Of a DNA stretch of 7,502 bases, positions 1-6,644 are shown piece by piece. How positions within the stretch are numbered: the stretch's first letter is position 1; every line of letters starts with the position of its first letter. Where the stretch lies: the NCBI GenBank assembly GCA_016206585.1, contig JACQRE010000011.1, positions 1-7,502 of the forward strand, in the 5' to 3' direction. Source of the stretch: Candidatus Omnitrophota bacterium (GTDB lineage Bacteria > Omnitrophota > Gorgyraeia > Aquiviventales > Aquiviventaceae). A program made the position numbers and the translations under genes. The notes beneath the pieces were generated by a model that saw nothing but the letters and a program-made list of their open reading frames with translations, ran no database searches and was not told the DNA's origin.

Positions 1-1086
1 CCGCTCCGCGTCACCCGCCGCCAACACGCTCCGCTCCAAGAATCGGTGGATCTCTTCCGCGGCAGCGCGGTGGCCTGCGGGGTTGAAGTGGGTGTCGTTG
101 AGCCGCAGGGCGGAGGAGTCCTGGTCGCCGCCAAAACGATCAGACAGTTGATAGAACCAAATCCCATGGTTGCGACAGAATGCCTCCAGCTCGCGGCGGG
201 CCTGAGACAGTTCCATCCCACCCACGACCCGGTCGTACAGCCGCAGCAGCGGCGCGCGGCCGTACACCTTCGCGTCCTGATCGGGGATGAGGACCAGCGC
301 CAGAGGAATCCGTCGCTGCTCCAGCAGCGTGTGCATCTGCTGCAACAAGCTCTGGGTTGCGCGCACGCCCTCCGCAAAACCGCGCTTGGTGTGCACGCGC
401 GCCCACTGGCCGTGCACCAAGGCCGCCAGGCGGCTGTGCTGCGTCAGCGCTGGCGACGGATCGGTCACGTCCTTGAGATACCCTTCCGGTGTGATCATCC
501 GTCGGCGCGGCGCCTCGCGGTTGTTCTGGAAATCGTTGCCTTCATAGAACGCCAGGATGACCGCGTCCGGTTCGTAGCTCAAGCCGCGCACTTCGAGGAG
601 CCGCAACGCCTCGTAGGTCCCGAATCCCGGAATCCCGGCGTTCACCACCTCGTAGAGCCGTCGGCCATCCGCGTTCAGCCGTGCCTGCAGCACCTTCAAG
701 AAGGATTCTTCGGCTTCCACACCCCACCCGAACGCGAAGGAATCGCCAAGGCCCAGAATGCGATAGGTTCCCGGCGGCTTGGGGCTGATGTCGTGTTCGC
801 GAAGCCCCTGGGCATTCGCCGTCACCTCGATGTCAAAATCACCCTTGCGGAAGCGCCCCCGGAAGCCGGGCGTGAGCGTCCAGCCGATCTCTGGATGGAG
901 CGCATAGAGCCCTGACGGATGCACTTCCTCCTCCGGATCGCGGATCACTGCAGCGGCGCGCAGCGGCACCAGGCGCAGCAGCGCTTCACAGCCGAGCACC
1001 GCAACCGCCAGACTGAGCACCGCTACAGCCACCGGCATCCACCACGCGCCGGCTGCGCGCATGGTCTGCGCAGACGTCCCGCTCAT
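1..1086 (-). CDS. SGNH/GDSL-type hydrolase, membrane-anchored, 3' end outside window
   Basis: Partial gene of which 362 residues are readable; the stop lies beyond the left edge. The reading frame is open from a TAG at 1117-1119, and ATG 1086-1084 is the first possible start in it, preceded by AGGTGG with G-rich spacing. Residues about 13-41 form one hydrophobic segment, a probable membrane anchor placing the enzyme outside the cytoplasm. SGNH landmarks appear in order: block I LGLGDSFAFG with nucleophile Ser116, block II Gly in NAGIPGFGT (149-157), block III Asn in YEGNDF (N184), and the C-terminal LNDTHFNPAGH with Asp331 and His333. Family members are esterases, lipases or carbohydrate acetyl-hydrolases/transferases. 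In a polysaccharide operon I infer action on acyl groups of the exported glycan or its lipid carrier, but the substrate is unknown. A lipoprotein is a weak alternative (VLGC at 30-33), since hydrophobic residues continue after the Cys. Confidence 0.88.
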   Translation of the reverse strand, partial: MSGTSAQTMRAAGAWWMPVAVAVLSLAVAVLGCEALLRLVPLRAAAVIRDPEEEVHPSGLYALHPEIGWTLTPGFRGRFRKGDFDIEVTANAQGLREHDISPKPPGTYRILGLGDSFAFGWGVEAEESFLKVLQARLNADGRRLYEVVNAGIPGFGTYEALRLLEVRGLSYEPDAVILAFYEGNDFQNNREAPRRRMITPEGYLKDVTDPSPALTQHSRLAALVHGQWARVHTKRGFAEGVRATQSLLQQMHTLLEQRRIPLALVLIPDQDAKVYGRAPLLRLYDRVVGGMELSQARRELEAFCRNHGIWFYQLSDRFGGDQDSSALRLNDTHFNPAGHRAAAEEIHRFLERSVLAAGDAER

Positions 1087-1171
1087 CCCCCCACCTGTTT
1101 GCTCACCGCAGGCGAGCTATCCTCGTGGTGTACTGGTTGTCGGCCCTGCGGGCCGAAAACAGGTGGGGGGA
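1086..1171. repeat. Possible MITE-like insertion with 15-bp terminal inverted repeats and 3-bp flanking direct repeat
   Basis: The 86-bp segment has perfect terminal inverted repeats (TCCCCCCACCTGTTT at one end) and is flanked by TCA at 1083-1085 and TCA at 1172-1174, which is TGA on the coding strand. It contains no open reading frame of note, as expected for a non-autonomous element. Deleting the segment plus one TCA would leave the coding-strand sequence CTATGAGCGG, in which the ligase TGA and hydrolase ATG overlap as ATGA. The element's last coding-strand base is A, so the start codon is regenerated after insertion. The 3-bp repeat is short enough to be chance, and no second copy exists in this window, so the mobile interpretation is inference. 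Confidence 0.4.
1091..1096 (-). promoter_or_regulatory. RBS of SGNH hydrolase gene, inside an inverted repeat
   Basis: On the coding strand AGGTGG lies 4 nt before ATG 1086 (AGG to ATG distance 7 nt), resembling the consensus AGGAGG. It is unusual because it lies wholly inside the downstream arm of a perfect 16-bp inverted repeat, so it would be base-paired whenever that stem forms. Confidence 0.6.
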
Positions 1172-2794
1172 TCATAGTCGCCCTTTCTGCTGCAGCTGCC
1201 ACTGACGACTTGAGGCGCCGATCCGCGGCGCACCGCGAAGACGGTCGTCCGCGGCCTGGTCCACGCCGGATGGCGCGGCGGGGGCTGCCGTCCGACGACC
1301 GTTGGGACGGCGCGGTCCCGCGCGCCGCGCGACGGAGCGCTGCGGCGCCTGCTCACGCGTCCACAGGTACGCGCGGGCCATCAGCGCGGCCATGATCCAG
1401 AGGTAGCCCGATGTCTCCGTCGTGTTGACCCGCGAGCCCCACATGTTCGCCATGAACAAGCCGGAGAGCCCCCCGAGGAAGCCGAGCGCCGTCGAGCGGA
1501 TGAACGGATCCGGGTGGCGCCGATAGACCACGACCGTCACCCGGAAGAGCACCAGGAGCGATACCAGGAAAAGTACGAGCGCCGGAATCCCCTGCTCCGC
1601 CGCCAGGATCAGGTAGGCGTTGTGCGCATCCATCTGCCGGCCCAGGTCGAGGTAGAGGTGCAGGTGGCTCTTGAACCGGCCGAAGCTCACGCCGAACCAG
1701 GGATGGTCCTTGATCATCTCGATGGTCGCCTTCCAGATCTCGATGCGGATCGCGGCGCTGCGGTCGACCTCCTCCTCCAAGTGCCTCATGCCGTAGACAC
1801 TGGTCAGTTCAGTCTTGCTCTTGAACGTGGACTCGACGCGGAAGCGGATGCCCTCCGGCAGTATCGACGGGTTGAAGATGATGCAGGCGATTCCGCCGAC
1901 TGCCAGCGCGAAGAGCGCCTTGTTCTTGAAGTAGGTCAGGCCGAGCACGCCCTGGGCGAAGGCGAGGTAGGCGCCGCGCGAGAACGTCACCATGATGCCG
2001 CGGAAGCACAGCAAAAACGGCAGCCAGAACAGCCACGCGCGGCCCCGGCGCAGGTTCTCCAGCCAGAAGCCGGCGTAGAGGAACATGTAGTAGACGAAAA
2101 AGGCGCCGAGGATGTTCGGCTGGCCGGCGATGCCGCCGATGCGCGATTTATCGAGGCTGGTACCCTCGCTTACACCCATGTAGTCGTGGACGGCCAGGGC
2201 CGCCACCAGCGCCACGCCGATCATCATGAGCACGACGATCGCCTTCCACCGCCGCTGATCCTTGACCAGGTGGAAGAAGAGGAAATAGAGCACGATGGGA
2301 TCCATCCACCGCTTGAAGTCCGGCAGGAACCGGACGAAGTACTGGTTCCTGCTCAGGAACGACCAGTAGAGGAACGTGACCGTCCCCCATGCCACCAGCA
2401 GAAGAATCGGCAGATGGAGGATGTGCCGCTCAAAGTGCAGTTCGCCCTCGCGCGGGCGGTTGGAGAAGGCGCTGATCAGGATAACGAGGAAGAGCATGTT
2501 CGTCAGATTGACCGCTGAGATGATTCCTCCGAAGTCGCCCGCCAACTGCTTGCTGAACGGCAGGTAGATCACCATGATGTAGAGGGGAAGATCGAGCCGG
2601 CGCAGCCCGACGATGAAGAGCGCCATGAGGCCGGCGATGCCGCCCAAGGCGATCAGCGGGCCCGGCAGCTGCGTCTCGGTGTGCATGACGTAGCCGAGGA
2701 ATAACAGCAGGCACATCAGGCCGAACAGCAGCCCTTTGGAGAGCGCCGGCGGCTGAACTGCGGCGGTGTTGCGCCGTACGGCTAACGCACTCAT
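1172..2794 (-). CDS. O-antigen ligase/polymerase-like integral membrane protein (Wzy_C type)
   Basis: A 540-residue polytopic membrane protein with about ten to twelve hydrophobic segments spread over residues 20-475. Features typical of the WaaL/Wzy O-antigen ligase-polymerase family are GQPNILGAFF (224-233), a Ser-Arg-Gly motif in FSRGAYLAFA (271-280), a large extracytoplasmic loop (about 308-390) with R350..IW, DHPWFGVSFGRF (363-374), and the conserved His-Asn in AHNAYLILAAEQG (390-402). Such proteins polymerise undecaprenyl-linked repeats or attach glycan to lipid A or another acceptor; sequence alone does not decide between these. The start is ATG 2794, with GGGAGAGG upstream, and overlaps the preceding stop as TGATG. 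The last 60 residues (about 480-540) form a hydrophilic tail rich in Arg, Ala and Pro with no recognisable domain, probably cytoplasmic. The stop TGA 1174-1172 shares a base with the inverted repeat that follows. Confidence 0.9.
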   Translation of the reverse strand: MSALAVRRNTAAVQPPALSKGLLFGLMCLLLFLGYVMHTETQLPGPLIALGGIAGLMALFIVGLRRLDLPLYIMVIYLPFSKQLAGDFGGIISAVNLTNMLFLVILISAFSNRPREGELHFERHILHLPILLLVAWGTVTFLYWSFLSRNQYFVRFLPDFKRWMDPIVLYFLFFHLVKDQRRWKAIVVLMMIGVALVAALAVHDYMGVSEGTSLDKSRIGGIAGQPNILGAFFVYYMFLYAGFWLENLRRGRAWLFWLPFLLCFRGIMVTFSRGAYLAFAQGVLGLTYFKNKALFALAVGGIACIIFNPSILPEGIRFRVESTFKSKTELTSVYGMRHLEEEVDRSAAIRIEIWKATIEMIKDHPWFGVSFGRFKSHLHLYLDLGRQMDAHNAYLILAAEQGIPALVLFLVSLLVLFRVTVVVYRRHPDPFIRSTALGFLGGLSGLFMANMWGSRVNTTETSGYLWIMAALMARAYLWTREQAPQRSVARRAGPRRPNGRRTAAPAAPSGVDQAADDRLRGAPRIGASSRQWQLQQKGRL

Positions 2795-5394
2795 CAGCGT
2801 GCCTCTCCCGCAAGCATCTCTGCGTAGATCCGCTCGGCCTCAGGGACCTGCCGGCGCTGGTCAAACCGCTGCTCGGCGCGGGCTCGTCCGGCCTGGCCCA
2901 TGCGCGCGCGCAGCGCCGGATCCCGCAGCAGCATGAGGAGGGCGTTGGTGAGGCCGTCGACGTCTCCCGGTTCCACGAGCAGTCCGTTGACCCCGTCGTC
3001 CACCACCTCGGACACCCCGCCGATGCGCGTGCCGACGACGGGCTTGCCGCAGGCCATGGCCTCCAGCAGCGACATCCCCCACCCCTCCCAGTACTTGGAG
3101 GCCTGAGCCGCAATGTCGAACCGGTGCGTCAGCACATCCACGTCTGCGCGCCACCCGGTAAAAAGTACATGGCCGTTCAGCGCCAGCCGGTCGGCCAGCG
3201 CCCGCCACGTCTTGAAGTGGCGGCCGCCAGCGCTGGGATCGCCGCCCACGATTACGAACTGCACGCTCGGAAATTCATCCGCTACGCGGCGCGCGGCCTG
3301 CAGGAATTCCGCGATCCCCTTTTCCGGCAGCAGGCGGCTCACGATACCGACGGTCAGGCGCGAAGGATCGAGTGCCACATTAGCTGGCGCGGCGCCGTTT
3401 CGGTCCGGCGCGTAGTGCTCAAGGTCGATGCCATCGAAGACCGTCTGGATGCGCGCGGGCGGGATGCCGCTGCGAACGCAGGCTGCCCGCACCGCGTCGG
3501 ACACGGCGATGAACCGCTGCACCAGCGGCACCCAGATCCGCTCCCGCTTGGTGAGGCCGCGCGCGGCGCGGAGGCTGCATACGCAGGGCGTGCAGGTCAT
3601 GAAGGCCGCGGCGATCGTGGGCATGGCGGACTCGATGTCGTTGTTGTGGTGCACCAGCGCCACCCGCTCGCGGCGGATGAGCCGCGCCAGCTGCCACAGC
3701 CGCCCATGCGGCCGCAGTCGCAGCGTCGGCACGCCAAGCTGCCGGATCCGCTCAATGCCGACCCCGTCGGCGTAATGCGCCACCATCGGCCGAAAGCGCG
3801 TACGGTCCATCCACTGGAGGAGGTTGGCCAGGCATGTGGCCGAGCCGCCATAGCCTGAGCCGGACTCGACGAAGAGGATCGTCTTGGGCCAGCTCGATGC
3901 CTCCGGGGTGGCCAAGCCGGCGAGCCGCAGCAGATCCTGAATCATTGAGGGGTCGAGTCGCGCCATGCTCACGAGGTAGACCACGGCACCAAGGCAGGAA
4001 GCGCCGATCAGCCACGCACCGCGCAGGCTCAACAGCTCCCCGAGCCCCACGCGCAGCCCGGGACGCAGCCAGTGCACCAGCAGCACGACGCTGCCCATGG
4101 CCAGCAGGCCGATTCCGACCGGGCGCAGCGCCCGCAACAGCTCCGTGAAGCGCACGCCCGCCTGGCGCATGGCCAGGGACAGCCCGATGGCGCACGGGAC
4201 GCCGATCGAGGCCACGAGCGCCCACGCCACGCCGACGGTGCTCTTGAACACCAACGCGGCGGCCGCTGCCCCGGCCGCCAACAGCCCCAACTGCAGCACG
4301 TTAAGAAGGAAGACCGCGCGAGAGCGGCCGCTGCCCAGCAGAACCGGCTCCACGCCCACGCGCAGCGCCTCCAGCGCCCCGGCGGTGGCCAGCACCTGGA
4401 GGATCGACGCGGCTTTCATCCATCGCTTGCCGTAACAGACGAACAGCATCTCCTGGGGCACGAGCCAAAACAGCAGCGCCACAGGCAGCGACAGGAACAG
4501 CAGGTACTTCGTGAGCTTGAGAAACCCCTGCCGCAGCAGCTCAGGCCTGGCCTGGGCGGCCGTGAAGGCCGGGAACGCGACGTGGAAGATGCGCGTGCTG
4601 ATCTGCTGCGTCGCGAACATCGCCAGCCCGTAGCAGAGCGTGTAGTAGCCCAGCTGTCCCGCGCCGAGTGAGCGCCCGATCACGATCTTGTCCACATTGG
4701 CCGTCAGGAACGCGACGGTCCAGGCGCCGACCACATACTTGCCGTAGCGGAACATCTCCCGCAGCAGCGACCAGTCGAATCGCCCCCGCGGCCTCCAGCG
4801 CAGCAGCGCCCACTGCAGCGGCACCGCGACGAGCCAGCGCGCCAGGTAGCCGGCCACGAGGCTCCAGATGTACCAGCCACGCGCCGCCAGCACGATGGCC
4901 ACCGCCGAGTAGACAGCCATGCCGGCCAGGTTGCTCTTGGCTTGGATGTCGAGCTGCAGCGTCTTGCGCACCAGCGCCAGCGGCACGCTGCTGAAGCCCG
5001 CGAAGATCAGGATCGCCCCCAGCACCCGCATGGGGGCGGCCACCTCGGGATGGCCCAGCCACACGCTGAGGGTAGGTGCCAAAGCGAACAGCAGGCCGTA
5101 GAGTGCTAAGCCGACGAACGGCAGCACCCACAGCGCGGTGGTCGCTGCGTCCTCGATCCGATCCCGGCGCTGGATCACCGCCACATCCAGCCCCAGGTTC
5201 TTGAACACGCTGAAGCTGTCGATCGCGACGAACGCCAGGGCGTAGAGCCCGAAATGCTTCGGGTCGAGGATGCGCGCCAACACCATCGTCGTGCCGAAGC
5301 TGAGCACGCGCTCACCGACGGCGTTGATCATCGTCCAGCGCACGCCGGAGACGGCCTTGGTCGTCAAGGATGCGGCAATTGCGTGTGTGGTCAT
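2794..5394 (-). CDS. Fusion protein: Wzx-like polysaccharide flippase + GT4 glycosyltransferase
   Basis: 866 residues in one uninterrupted frame, roughly twice the usual length of either parent family. Residues 1 to about 480 are a polytopic flippase of the MOP/Wzx (polysaccharide biosynthesis protein) type: an N-terminal VRWTMINAVGERVLSFGTTM region, ILDPKHFGLYALAF (42-55), GLDVAVIQR (68-76), VDKIVIGRSLGAGQLGYYTL (234-253) and about 12-14 hydrophobic segments. After a short linker (about 480-502), residues 503-866 form a GT-B fold GT4 enzyme: KTILFVESGSGYGGS (504-518), VHHNN (581-585), FIAVSDAVR (628-636), GIVSRLLPEKG with R687 and K692, and the EX7E signature EGWGMSLLE with E770 and E778. 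The two halves would flip lipid-linked glycan and add a sugar at the cytoplasmic face. ATG 5394 is chosen because it makes an ATGA overlap with the upstream stop; an in-frame extension to 5427 lies within the ATPase gene. No convincing internal RBS/start is seen at the junction, though M484 exists. A sequencing error removing a stop cannot be excluded. Confidence 0.9.
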   Translation of the reverse strand: MTTHAIAASLTTKAVSGVRWTMINAVGERVLSFGTTMVLARILDPKHFGLYALAFVAIDSFSVFKNLGLDVAVIQRRDRIEDAATTALWVLPFVGLALYGLLFALAPTLSVWLGHPEVAAPMRVLGAILIFAGFSSVPLALVRKTLQLDIQAKSNLAGMAVYSAVAIVLAARGWYIWSLVAGYLARWLVAVPLQWALLRWRPRGRFDWSLLREMFRYGKYVVGAWTVAFLTANVDKIVIGRSLGAGQLGYYTLCYGLAMFATQQISTRIFHVAFPAFTAAQARPELLRQGFLKLTKYLLFLSLPVALLFWLVPQEMLFVCYGKRWMKAASILQVLATAGALEALRVGVEPVLLGSGRSRAVFLLNVLQLGLLAAGAAAAALVFKSTVGVAWALVASIGVPCAIGLSLAMRQAGVRFTELLRALRPVGIGLLAMGSVVLLVHWLRPGLRVGLGELLSLRGAWLIGASCLGAVVYLVSMARLDPSMIQDLLRLAGLATPEASSWPKTILFVESGSGYGGSATCLANLLQWMDRTRFRPMVAHYADGVGIERIRQLGVPTLRLRPHGRLWQLARLIRRERVALVHHNNDIESAMPTIAAAFMTCTPCVCSLRAARGLTKRERIWVPLVQRFIAVSDAVRAACVRSGIPPARIQTVFDGIDLEHYAPDRNGAAPANVALDPSRLTVGIVSRLLPEKGIAEFLQAARRVADEFPSVQFVIVGGDPSAGGRHFKTWRALADRLALNGHVLFTGWRADVDVLTHRFDIAAQASKYWEGWGMSLLEAMACGKPVVGTRIGGVSEVVDDGVNGLLVEPGDVDGLTNALLMLLRDPALRARMGQAGRARAEQRFDQRRQVPEAERIYAEMLAGEAR
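2802..2809 (-). promoter_or_regulatory. Shine-Dalgarno site for the O-antigen ligase/polymerase gene
   Basis: GGGAGAGG on the coding strand ends 7 nt before ATG 2794. It lies inside the last codons of the upstream fusion gene and supports the chosen start at the TGATG overlap. Confidence 0.65.
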
Positions 5395-6644
5395 GGCGCG
5401 TCCCCGTTGGCATCGGGCCACCGCCACTCATGCTCCAGGTGGACCAGGCCGCCGTCGTATTGCTCCGAGAGCACCGTGAAGAAGCAGCCGTGCTTGCGCG
5501 AGTCGAGGGGTGCGACGCGCCCGACCTCGCTGATCTCCACGCTGACGTGAAACGCGTTGGGCAGCAGGGTCATCGCCGGATAGGTCAGTGTCACCACGCC
5601 GCGCCCTTCGAGCGGAGGCACCGCCAGGCCGTCGCGCTGCGTCGAGGCGACGTGGCACGTGAACCCGTCGAGCCGCTCAACGACGATCCGCAGCGTGGGC
5701 CGCTCGATGCGCCGGGTGCAGGCGTAGGCGACCTCGATCGTCATCGGCTCCCCGGTTTCGAACGTCTCCGTCACGGCGCCGGAGGCGTTGCGCACCCGCA
5801 CCTCCTCGATCTGCACCGCGCCCGCATCCGCCTGCTGGAGCCGCTGCTTGGCCATCGTCTCGGTGAACCGTTTCCGCTCCGAGGTGATGACCCGCGTGCG
5901 GTAGTCGGTGATCACCTCAGCCGCCGGCCCTTCGGCGGCGATGCGGCCGTTCACCAGCAGCAGGACCCGATCGCAGAGGCGCTGCACGGCGTTCAAGTTG
6001 TGCGAGATGAAGATCATGGTCTTGCCCTGCTGCTTCAGCTCCTGGATGCGCTGGAGGCACTTCTGCTGGAAGGCGATGTCGCCCACCGCCAGCACTTCGT
6101 CGATGAGGAGCACGTCCGGATCGACGTGCGCCGCGATCGCAAAGCCGAGGCGGATGTACATCCCGGAGGAGTAGCGTTTCACCGGCGTATCGATGAACTT
6201 CTCGATCTCCGCAAACGCCACGATCCGGTCGAAGAGCCGGCGGATCTCCGCGCGCTTCAGACCCAAGATGGTCCCGTTGAGGAAGACGTTTTCCCGCCCG
6301 GTCAAATCCGGATGGAAGCCTGCCCCAACCTCAATGAGCGCGGCCAGCGTGCCGTGGGATCGGACTGTCCCGGACGTCGGCTTGGTGATGTGCGACAGGA
6401 GCTTCAACGTGGTGCTCTTGCCCGCCCCGTTGTGCCCGATGATCCCGAGCATCTCACCCTGAGCGACGCGGAAGCTGACGTCCTGGAGCGCCCAGAACGT
6501 GCCGTCGCGCTCGGCGTTCTTCGTCAGCTCGGGGCGCCAGCGAGAGAACAGCGCGGGAATCGCGTCGCGCAGGCTGTGGTGCTGCGTGCCGATCTGGTAT
6601 CGCTTTGACACGCGCTCAAAGACAATGACGGGGGCAAGGGACAT
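5391..6644 (-). CDS. wzt: Polysaccharide ABC exporter ATPase with C-terminal Wzt-like carbohydrate-binding domain
   Basis: 417-residue cytoplasmic ATPase powering export of a lipid-linked polysaccharide with the adjacent permease. Nucleotide-binding domain (about 1-245): Walker A GHNGAGKST (70-78), Wzt/TagH-type stretch GAGFHPDLTGRENVFLNG (107-124), ABC signature in the variant form YSSGMYIRL (158-166), Walker B VLLIDEVLAVGD (178-189) with catalytic Glu183, and switch His215 in FISHN. A linker (about 250-274) leads to a C-terminal beta-rich domain (about 275-410) matching the Wzt C-terminal module that in characterised systems recognises the chain-terminating modification of the glycan. Start ATG 6644 overlaps the permease stop by one base (TGATG), and no strong RBS is visible, so translational coupling is likely. 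The same frame stays open upstream to 7202 inside the permease gene, but that extension has no ATPase homology. The symbol follows family usage; the exported glycan is unknown. Confidence 0.93.
   Translation of the reverse strand: MSLAPVIVFERVSKRYQIGTQHHSLRDAIPALFSRWRPELTKNAERDGTFWALQDVSFRVAQGEMLGIIGHNGAGKSTTLKLLSHITKPTSGTVRSHGTLAALIEVGAGFHPDLTGRENVFLNGTILGLKRAEIRRLFDRIVAFAEIEKFIDTPVKRYSSGMYIRLGFAIAAHVDPDVLLIDEVLAVGDIAFQQKCLQRIQELKQQGKTMIFISHNLNAVQRLCDRVLLLVNGRIAAEGPAAEVITDYRTRVITSERKRFTETMAKQRLQQADAGAVQIEEVRVRNASGAVTETFETGEPMTIEVAYACTRRIERPTLRIVVERLDGFTCHVASTQRDGLAVPPLEGRGVVTLTYPAMTLLPNAFHVSVEISEVGRVAPLDSRKHGCFFTVLSEQYDGGLVHLEHEWRWPDANGDAP

Larger units (their letters stand above)
1085..1172 (-). 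promoter_or_regulatory. Predicted three-helix RNA structure covering the RBS and start of the SGNH gene
   Basis: Two perfect 16-bp inverted arms, 1085-1100 and 1157-1172, enclose 56 nt. In the minus-strand transcript the first arm starts at the last base of the ligase stop codon and pairs with the second arm, which carries the AGGUGG ribosome site and the AU of the hydrolase start codon. The loop contains two further stems: 1156-1150 with 1146-1140 (7 bp, loop GCA) and 1117-1111 with 1107-1101 (7 bp including one G-U pair, loop UGC). Each abuts the outer helix with no unpaired base, leaving 22 unpaired nt between them, so the fold is a three-way junction. I infer that a ribosome ending translation at the ligase stop would cover the first arm and release the second, coupling hydrolase synthesis to ligase synthesis. 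No U-run follows the stem, so it does not look like an intrinsic terminator. Confidence 0.65.

Noticed and set aside
46..915. Plus-strand 289-codon open frame opposite the SGNH gene
   Set aside because: It is antisense to a frame with clear SGNH motifs; its product is rich in Arg, His and Gln with no recognisable domain, as expected of a shadow in GC-rich coding DNA.
988..1000. Lipoprotein signal in the SGNH protein (VLGC, Cys33)
   Set aside because: Position -2 is Leu, and the sequence after the Cys stays hydrophobic, so a transmembrane anchor fits better.
1085..1172. Intrinsic transcription terminator between ligase and hydrolase genes
   Set aside because: The stems are strong, but no U-run follows on either strand; the outer stem runs directly into the hydrolase start codon.
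1241..1302. 9-bp perfect inverted repeat (1241-1249 and 1294-1302) as a regulatory element
   Set aside because: It is inside the coding tail of the ligase gene in very GC-rich DNA, with a 44-bp spacer and no further structure; chance is a sufficient explanation.
1514..2518. Plus-strand 334-codon open frame opposite the O-antigen ligase gene
   Set aside because: The product is very rich in Glu, Gln, Asp and His, typical of the antisense of a hydrophobic membrane protein, and no RBS or family motif is visible.
5370..6608. Plus-strand 412-codon open frame opposite the ABC ATPase
   Set aside because: The minus strand encodes Walker A, signature and Walker B motifs here. The antisense product has shadow-like composition (Arg/His/Asp/Leu-rich) and no family features.
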